Shown here: positions 6,960 through 10,651 of the stretch, in pieces | How the letters are laid out: the number at the start of each line of letters is the position of its first letter | Numbering within the stretch: the stretch's first letter is position 1 | NCBI GenBank assembly: GCA_003513895.1 | Contig: DOSU01000040.1 | Location: 10,371 to 21,021, forward strand | Length of the DNA: 10,651 bases | Source of the DNA: Rikenellaceae bacterium | GTDB lineage: Bacteria > Bacteroidota > Bacteroidia > Bacteroidales > UBA932 | Reading direction: 5' to 3' | Translations under genes and position numbers: made by a program | Notes under the pieces: generated by a model | Databases searched by the model: none | Told to the model about the DNA's origin: nothing | The model's input: only the letters and a program-made list of their open reading frames with translations

Positions 6960-8174
6960 TTATTTTCTCTCTTCACGCTCTTTCTTCTCTTCGGACCTTT
7001 TATCTCTTTCGGATTTTGATCTTTGAGGCTGAGTCGTTTCTGTCTTGCGATTTGTGTTTGCAGGAGGAGTCACTTTCTGATTCTCTCTCTGCTTCTGTTC
7101 TTTTTGGATTTGATCTCTCTTCTGAATTTGTACTTCCTGTTTTTGTTGTCGTTTAATTTGTTCAGGAGGTATAGCTTGTCTTTGAGGTTGAGTAGTTTGC
7201 CGTTGAGGCTGTGTGGTTTGTCGTTGTGGTTGAGTGACCTGTCTTTGTGGCTGAGTAGTTTGCCGTTGAGGCTGAGTGACCTGTCTTTGTGGCTGAGTTG
7301 TTTGCCGTTGAGGCTGTGTGGTTTGCCGTTTTACACTTCCCGGCCTGGTTGCTTCATTTCTTACAGAAGGCTGTCTTACATTTTCCGGTCTAGTTACTTG
7401 TTTAGGTACCGGCCTTTTATCTCTGTCGGTGCTGTTTCTCATCTGAGGCCTGTATATCCTAAGCTCACCATTATTCATTTTTTGTCCTGGTCTGCTATTG
7501 TCTCTGATAGATACGGGATTAATTCTTTTGCCGCTAATTCTCTGTACATCTGCTCTGTCCGGGCCTGATACATATGTTGCATGCCTTCTGCTGTCTACGT
7601 ATGTTTTACTAATGACTGTCGAGTTCCTGATAATTCTGTCGTGATCATTTCTGGAAACATAGTATCGGCCAATATCTCGTCTTTGCAAATCCCTGTCTCT
7701 CACGAACATCCAATAATCTCTGTCCCTGTCGTATCTTCTTCCAAAACTTAGAGTAATACTAATTCCGGGTCTCATAGGTGACCAGCCGTAATAGCCATTT
7801 GCTCTTCTCCAGGTTACCCAGGCAGGACCCCACTGGTTATCCGGTAACCAAAACCATCCGTAATAATCGTCATAATCCCACCGACCATAGTGAAATGGAG
7901 CCCAGCCCCATTCATAATCGGAGACCCATGTCCATCCGTAGGTCGAATTCACCCAGTAGCCATTTGAGGAATATGGTACAAAGTCCTCATTCGCATCCGG
8001 AATCCATATGTAACCATAGTTGGGATGGTTTACCCATTGACCATATGGACTTAATTCGTCATAGAAAACCTGGAAACTGACATTGCCCTGTTGAGCAGAT
8101 GCCTGTTTCGAAAATAATACTGAGAAAATTATAATTCCTAGTAATATTGTTAAAAATTTAATTTTTGATTTCAT
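6960..8174 (-). CDS. Secreted DUF6600-like Trp/Tyr-rich protein with basic QPQR-repeat tail
   Basis: I chose the ATG at 8172-8174, giving 404 residues; a TTG two codons upstream (8178-8180) is possible but overlaps the stop of the preceding gene. A signal peptide covers about 1-27 (cut after ASA). Residues about 33-135 are dense in Trp, Tyr and Gly, with repeated patterns of the type YGYIWIPD, YGWTWVSDYEWGWAPFHYGRW, YGWFWLPD and WGPAWVTWRR, as in DUF6600 proteins. Residues about 145-200 are rich in Arg and Asp. From about residue 283 come seven copies of a TQPQRQ-type heptapeptide, then a highly charged Lys/Arg/Glu/Gln tail. The tail looks disordered and strongly basic, so it could bind acidic polymers. 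No enzymatic motif is visible. The role is unknown, and the gene is last in its apparent operon. Confidence 0.85.
   Translation of the reverse strand: MKSKIKFLTILLGIIIFSVLFSKQASAQQGNVSFQVFYDELSPYGQWVNHPNYGYIWIPDANEDFVPYSSNGYWVNSTYGWTWVSDYEWGWAPFHYGRWDYDDYYGWFWLPDNQWGPAWVTWRRANGYYGWSPMRPGISITLSFGRRYDRDRDYWMFVRDRDLQRRDIGRYYVSRNDHDRIIRNSTVISKTYVDSRRHATYVSGPDRADVQRISGKRINPVSIRDNSRPGQKMNNGELRIYRPQMRNSTDRDKRPVPKQVTRPENVRQPSVRNEATRPGSVKRQTTQPQRQTTQPQRQVTQPQRQTTQPQRQVTQPQRQTTQPQRQTTQPQRQAIPPEQIKRQQKQEVQIQKRDQIQKEQKQRENQKVTPPANTNRKTETTQPQRSKSERDKRSEEKKEREERK
7182..7328 (-). repeat. Seven-copy 21-bp tandem repeat inside the DUF6600-like gene
   Basis: Seven contiguous 21-bp units (147 bp), on the plus strand typified by TTGAGGCTGTGTGGTTTGCCG, encode a heptapeptide of the form Q-(T/V)-T-Q-P-Q-R. 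Units differ at a few positions; the variable residue runs T,T,V,T,V,T,T in translation order. The unit is a multiple of three, so copy number can change without breaking the frame. Confidence 0.92.
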
Positions 8175-8176
8175 TT

Positions 8177-9289
8177 TCAATCCGTTTTTTTAATAATTTT
8201 TTTATGAAAAATCGGTTTAATTTTAATCATGGGAGGCATAGTATCGCCTAATAAAAAACCCCATGGCTTTAATGATTCTATATGGTCAAAGATTAGTTTG
8301 ACAATTGCAAGAAGAGGAATAGAAAGAAACATTCCCGGGATACCCCATAGTGCATTCCCAACTATTACTACGATTATCGAAAACAATGCATTTATTTTGA
8401 CTTTTGATGCAACAATTTTTGGTACGATATAATTATTGTCTATGATTTGAATTATATAATAGAACAATAAAACATAAGCTGCGTACCATGCCGTTGATTT
8501 TGTAGCAAGAGCAATCATCATAGGTAACGCCACTGCTACCAGGCCCCCTATATAAGGAATAAGATTTAGCAAAGCTCCAATTATTCCGAGCAGGATTGCA
8601 TACTCTATTCCAAGTGCAAACAGAGTAATGATTTGCATCGCTGCTACTATTGCTGTTTCTATAATAAGGCCTGTAAGATATTGCTGGATAACATTCTTAG
8701 TTTGAGTAGTTATCTCTTTTACGTTGGATTGATTGTCTTTTCCGAAAAGCTTGCTAATAAAATCCAATATGAGGGGCTGGTAAAATAAGATTAAAAAAAT
8801 GTATACAGGCATAAGTAGCAAAACGACAACCCAGTTTCCTACTGCAACAAGTGTTTGTCCTATTTCTGCTCCATTAAAGTTGATAAGTTCGCTTTTTGTT
8901 TCTGAAATCCACCCGTAGATAATTTTAGTGTTAATATTGAAATACCCCGATGCCCAGTTAATAGAATTATTGAGCAACTCTGTGAATCTTTCAACCAAAA
9001 GTGGCCATGATTCGCTGAACCTGACAGACTGTGAGATGATCAGACCTCCAACACCAATAATTACCGATATAGTGAGAATTATAGAAATAAGAATTGCAAC
9101 TATTCTGTTAATCTTGAATTTTACAAAAAAACTGACTATCGGATTAAGCAATATTGCAATTATGATTGAAAATACTATGGGAATAATGATGCTCTGACCA
9201 ACATATAATATCGTCGTGAAGGCTACCAGCCCCACGCAAAAAATAGATGCTTTTGCAAAAAAAGGTATTTGAAAATTTTCCTTTATCAC
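8177..9289 (-). CDS. AI-2E family (PerM/YdiK-like) membrane transporter
   Basis: This 370-residue inner-membrane protein belongs to the AI-2E/UPF0118 family, whose members are variously linked to autoinducer-2 or small-molecule export and to Na+/H+ exchange, so the substrate cannot be named. About seven to eight hydrophobic segments are seen: near 13-30, 33-53, 63-86, 147-172, 208-226, 228-262, 267-285 and 302-335. The family hallmarks are present: the soluble loop at 90-145, ALLNLIPYIGG at 239-249, and QIIDNNYIVPKIVASKVKIN at 281-300. The start is GTG at 9287-9289; no upstream in-frame start exists before a stop codon. The stop is separated by two bases from the ATG of the DUF6600-like gene, indicating translational coupling. 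Confidence 0.92.
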   Translation of the reverse strand: MIKENFQIPFFAKASIFCVGLVAFTTILYVGQSIIIPIVFSIIIAILLNPIVSFFVKFKINRIVAILISIILTISVIIGVGGLIISQSVRFSESWPLLVERFTELLNNSINWASGYFNINTKIIYGWISETKSELINFNGAEIGQTLVAVGNWVVVLLLMPVYIFLILFYQPLILDFISKLFGKDNQSNVKEITTQTKNVIQQYLTGLIIETAIVAAMQIITLFALGIEYAILLGIIGALLNLIPYIGGLVAVALPMMIALATKSTAWYAAYVLLFYYIIQIIDNNYIVPKIVASKVKINALFSIIVVIVGNALWGIPGMFLSIPLLAIVKLIFDHIESLKPWGFLLGDTMPPMIKIKPIFHKKIIKKTD

Positions 9290-9305
9290 TGAATTAAAAT
9301 TTTAA

Positions 9306-9686
9306 TCATCTCCTTTTTGAGAATATTTGCTGAATTAAAAAATGGCCTAATAACTTAACTTCTCTTGAATGCTGAGATACAAAACTGATTACACCCAGTT
9401 GCAAAGCGGATCCGAATATCTTTCTAAAGACATTTCCCGAAGAACCAATAAATATTTTTTTTGAGATAAAACCGGTAGCCAATCCCAAAGCAGTTCCTAA
9501 AACATCATTTATTAAATCCGGAGAGGAAGCAGTTTTTTTAAAGGAATTTCTGAGGAGGCTTATAAGACTGAAACTATCATAAGTAGTAAAAAATTGCTCT
9601 TTCAAAAGTTCTCCTTTAATAGCTTGTTCCATTTCCAACTGACGAATAGATTCTTTCAGTTCTCCAACTGATGAAATATTTCCCAT
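9306..9686 (-). CDS. Conserved-looking hypothetical protein, 126 residues
   Basis: I do not recognise a named family. It starts at ATG 9684-9686, 7 bases after the stop of the holin-like gene, and ends 16 bases before the transporter gene, so it is embedded in the operon. Residues 6-31 are predicted to form a charged helix (VGELKESIRQLEMEQAIKGE). Residues 58-77 (LINDVLGTALGLATGFISKK) and 88-104 are hydrophobic or amphipathic and glycine-containing, possibly membrane-associated. The end is basic (FSKRR). No signal peptide is present. The layout of a helical N-terminus followed by small weak hydrophobic helices suggests an inner-membrane-associated accessory of the YtxH/holin-like neighbours. 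That is inference from context. Confidence 0.8.
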   Translation of the reverse strand: MGNISSVGELKESIRQLEMEQAIKGELLKEQFFTTYDSFSLISLLRNSFKKTASSPDLINDVLGTALGLATGFISKKIFIGSSGNVFRKIFGSALQLGVISFVSQHSREVKLLGHFLIQQIFSKRR

Positions 9687-9693
9687 TTGAGTA

Positions 9694-10035
9694 TTATTTA
9701 AGCAAGCGTTTTATAATAAAATCTCTAGTTCTCTTTATAATCCACTTGCGCATAAAAAGATATACGACAATTGCGGATAACAAATAAAAGCCTCCAACAA
9801 TAAAGAATCCATATGAAGAGTTACCCAATATGTCCCCCAGCCAAAAGGCGCATCCCAGATTAAAAAAAAGCATAAAAGACACAATTAATACAAAGGATAC
9901 AGAATGAAAAGCCAATGATGAAAAAACATCAGATGTTTTATCGAGGGCTTTAAGCTTTACTAATTCGAAGCTTGTCTTTCCGTACTCAACTACTCTTTCG
10001 AGCATTTTTTCAATTAACTTAGCATTGTCTTCCAT
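9694..10035 (-). CDS. Small two-helix membrane protein, holin-X ('phage holin family') type
   Basis: This 113-residue protein has an N-terminal amphipathic helix (about 5-40, LIEKMLERVVEYGKTSFELV), two membrane helices at about 42-68 and 74-95 joined by a short loop (GDILGNSSYG), and a very basic C-terminal tail (RKWIIKRTRDFIIKRLLK). This matches the layout of proteins labelled 'phage holin family' or holin superfamily III. No lysin, phage structural gene or integrase is nearby, so a phage-lysis role is unlikely. Such proteins are frequent next to YtxH-type genes in stress-related clusters. It starts 13 bases after the YtxH-domain gene and is followed 7 bases later by the 126-residue gene. 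Confidence 0.85.
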   Translation of the reverse strand: MEDNAKLIEKMLERVVEYGKTSFELVKLKALDKTSDVFSSLAFHSVSFVLIVSFMLFFNLGCAFWLGDILGNSSYGFFIVGGFYLLSAIVVYLFMRKWIIKRTRDFIIKRLLK

Positions 10036-10048
10036 AGCTTTAGAGTTT

Positions 10049-10303
10049 TCAAACCTTCGCTTTAGCAGCTTTTATCTCTTTTTCTACTTTTTCCTCGACC
10101 TCTTCTTTTACGTCATCAAATTTTTCACTGAAGCTGTCGATAAAATCATCTAATTTGTCCTTCAATCCTTCGGCATAATCTTCACTCTTCTTCGATATTT
10201 TCCTTCTCATATCGGATCCCTTTTCGGGAGCAAACAGAATTCCTAATACAGCACCGGCGGCTACGCCTGCCAAAATGCCTAACAATACTTTTCCTGTGTC
10301 CAT
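10049..10303 (-). CDS. YtxH-domain small membrane protein
   Basis: This 84-residue protein fits the YtxH family, named after a Bacillus general-stress protein. It has a glycine/alanine-rich transmembrane segment at about 5-24 (KVLLGILAGVAAGAVLGILF) followed at once by the hallmark FAPEKGSDMRRKI (24-36). The rest (37-84) is a long, highly charged helix rich in Lys, Glu and Asp, ending KAAKAKV-like, probably cytoplasmic and coiled-coil forming. It is the second gene of the operon, 32 bases after the 51-residue gene. Its biochemical function is unknown; stress-related membrane stabilisation is the usual suggestion. Confidence 0.9.
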   Translation of the reverse strand: MDTGKVLLGILAGVAAGAVLGILFAPEKGSDMRRKISKKSEDYAEGLKDKLDDFIDSFSEKFDDVKEEVEEKVEKEIKAAKAKV

Positions 10304-10335
10304 AATTTTATAATTAATTTTGTTTATGATTTAAT

Positions 10336-10491
10336 CTACAAGGCACTTCGTCCCCTGATGATTCTAAATATTATTGCTATTACAGCAATTACTAGAAGAA
10401 TGTGAATAATGCCTCCTGCACTATATGCAAAAAACCCAACCGCCCAGGCTATTACCAGGATAACGGCAATAATGTAAAGTAAACTTCCCAT
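10336..10491 (-). CDS. Lmo0937-type 51-residue membrane protein
   Basis: A short reading frame from ATG (10489-10491) to TAG (10336-10338) encodes 51 residues. It starts MGSLLYIIAVILVIAWAVGF and continues FAYSAGGIIHILLVIAVIAI before a short basic end (FRIIRGRSAL). Two hydrophobic helices (about 3-22 and 26-44) flank a conserved-looking F-A-Y-S-A-G-G-I-I-H turn. This closely fits my memory of the Lmo0937 family of tiny membrane proteins common in Bacteroidota and Firmicutes and often stress-induced. It is the first gene of the co-directional run and is preceded by the putative promoter at 10527-10561. Its function is not known. Confidence 0.9.
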   Translation of the reverse strand: MGSLLYIIAVILVIAWAVGFFAYSAGGIIHILLVIAVIAIIFRIIRGRSAL

Positions 10492-10526
10492 GACTAACGA
10501 TTTTAATTGTTGATTTTAACTTGGAA

Positions 10527-10561
10527 CAAAGGTGCATCTGCGAACACAGAGATGTGTTACA
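10527..10561 (-). promoter_or_regulatory. Putative promoter of the small-membrane-protein operon with shared TGTAACACA box
   Basis: On the minus strand TGTAACACA (10561-10553) is followed after 18 bases by CACCTTTG (10534-10527), one mismatch from TAnnTTTG. The ATG of the first gene lies 35 bases further on. The box extends to an 11-bp palindrome, TGTGTTACACA (10553-10563). The layout duplicates the one before the adhesin gene. The promoter call is inferred from the match between the two sites. Confidence 0.5.
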
Positions 10562-10651
10562 CAACTATAGAAATAAATTGCATCTTTCACACATCGCTCC
10601 GGCCGAATGGTTTGCAGACCGCATGGCTATAAACCGCGGCAAAGCCGCACC
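10562..10651. other. Non-coding right edge with GC-rich inverted repeats
   Basis: No convincing gene is seen. The last 57 bases are markedly GC-rich (36 of 57 by hand count), unlike the AT-rich surroundings. They contain a 5-bp hairpin GCGGC-AAA-GCCGC (10636-10648) and GGTTT/AAACC arms (10609-10613 and 10631-10635). The minus frame is open from the edge to a TAG at 10565-10567 (28 codons), but nothing recognisable is encoded. It may be the edge of an intergenic repeat. Confidence 0.35.

Noticed and set aside
6635..7156. Plus-strand open frame of 173 codons spanning the gap between the adhesin and DUF6600-like genes
   Set aside because: It crosses the start of one well-supported gene and the end of another on the opposite strand and has no recognisable domain.
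7023..7568. Plus-strand open frame of 181 codons, Leu/Ser/Arg-rich
   Set aside because: It is the complement of the DUF6600-like gene and its 21-bp repeats. Its periodic leucine-rich composition is a by-product of the repeat, and the minus frame has a signal peptide and family-like domain.
8178..8180. TTG start two codons upstream of the chosen ATG for the DUF6600-like gene
   Set aside because: It is possible, but the ATG at 8172-8174 gives a normal signal peptide and avoids overlap with the transporter stop codon.
9694..10035. Prophage lysis gene, suggested by the 'holin' resemblance
   Set aside because: No lysin, structural, integrase or terminase genes are nearby, and neighbours are YtxH- and Lmo0937-type genes. 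The holin label is only a family name for small two-helix proteins.

Overview
The window reads as chromosomal DNA of a Bacteroidota bacterium, probably an environmental, AT-rich, Bacteroidales-like lineage. This rests on protein content (OmpA-family protein with an N-terminal barrel, mlaE-mlaF-mlaD order, a lipoprotein with a K-D-D signal after its cysteine), on the near absence of Shine-Dalgarno sequences, and on promoter-like boxes close to the Bacteroidota -7 consensus TAnnTTTG. The phylum call is inference; no marker gene is present. Every supported gene lies on the minus strand, so transcription runs from the right end (10651) to the left end (1).

Region A (10491 to 6960) is a tight run of six genes: a 51-residue Lmo0937-type membrane peptide, a YtxH-domain protein, a small two-helix 'phage holin family' protein, an unknown 126-residue protein, an AI-2E family (PerM-like) transporter and a secreted tryptophan/tyrosine-rich DUF6600-like protein with a basic tail of seven 21-bp repeats. 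Gaps are 32, 13, 7, 16 and 2 bases, which suggests one operon. Small proteins of the Lmo0937, YtxH and holin-X types are commonly stress-associated.

Region B (6852 to 2317) encodes two large envelope proteins. The first is an 802-residue lipoprotein with five tandem Ig-like (Big_5-like) domains and a C-terminal DUF3494 (ice-binding-protein-like) beta-solenoid. The second is a 683-residue outer-membrane protein with a barrel, a degenerate OmpA-like domain, an Ig-like domain and a canonical C-terminal OmpA peptidoglycan-binding domain.

Region C (2236 to 1) is the start of a phospholipid-transport operon, mlaE-mlaF-mlaD, with mlaD cut by the window edge. A strong hairpin separates it from region B. 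mlaF has no ATG, GTG or TTG at the place where its family normally begins and may start on ATT.

The most interesting non-coding signal is a shared promoter-like element. The 9-mer TGTAACACA occurs upstream of both the region A operon and the adhesin gene, each time followed after exactly 18 bases by a TAnnTTTG-like box, and each time about 62 bases before the start codon. This suggests that the small stress-type membrane proteins and the surface adhesin are co-regulated. Read together, the window looks like an envelope-stress or surface-remodelling locus: inner-membrane small proteins and a transporter, periplasmic/secreted DUF6600-like protein, outer-membrane OmpA anchor, surface adhesin, and lipid-asymmetry transport.
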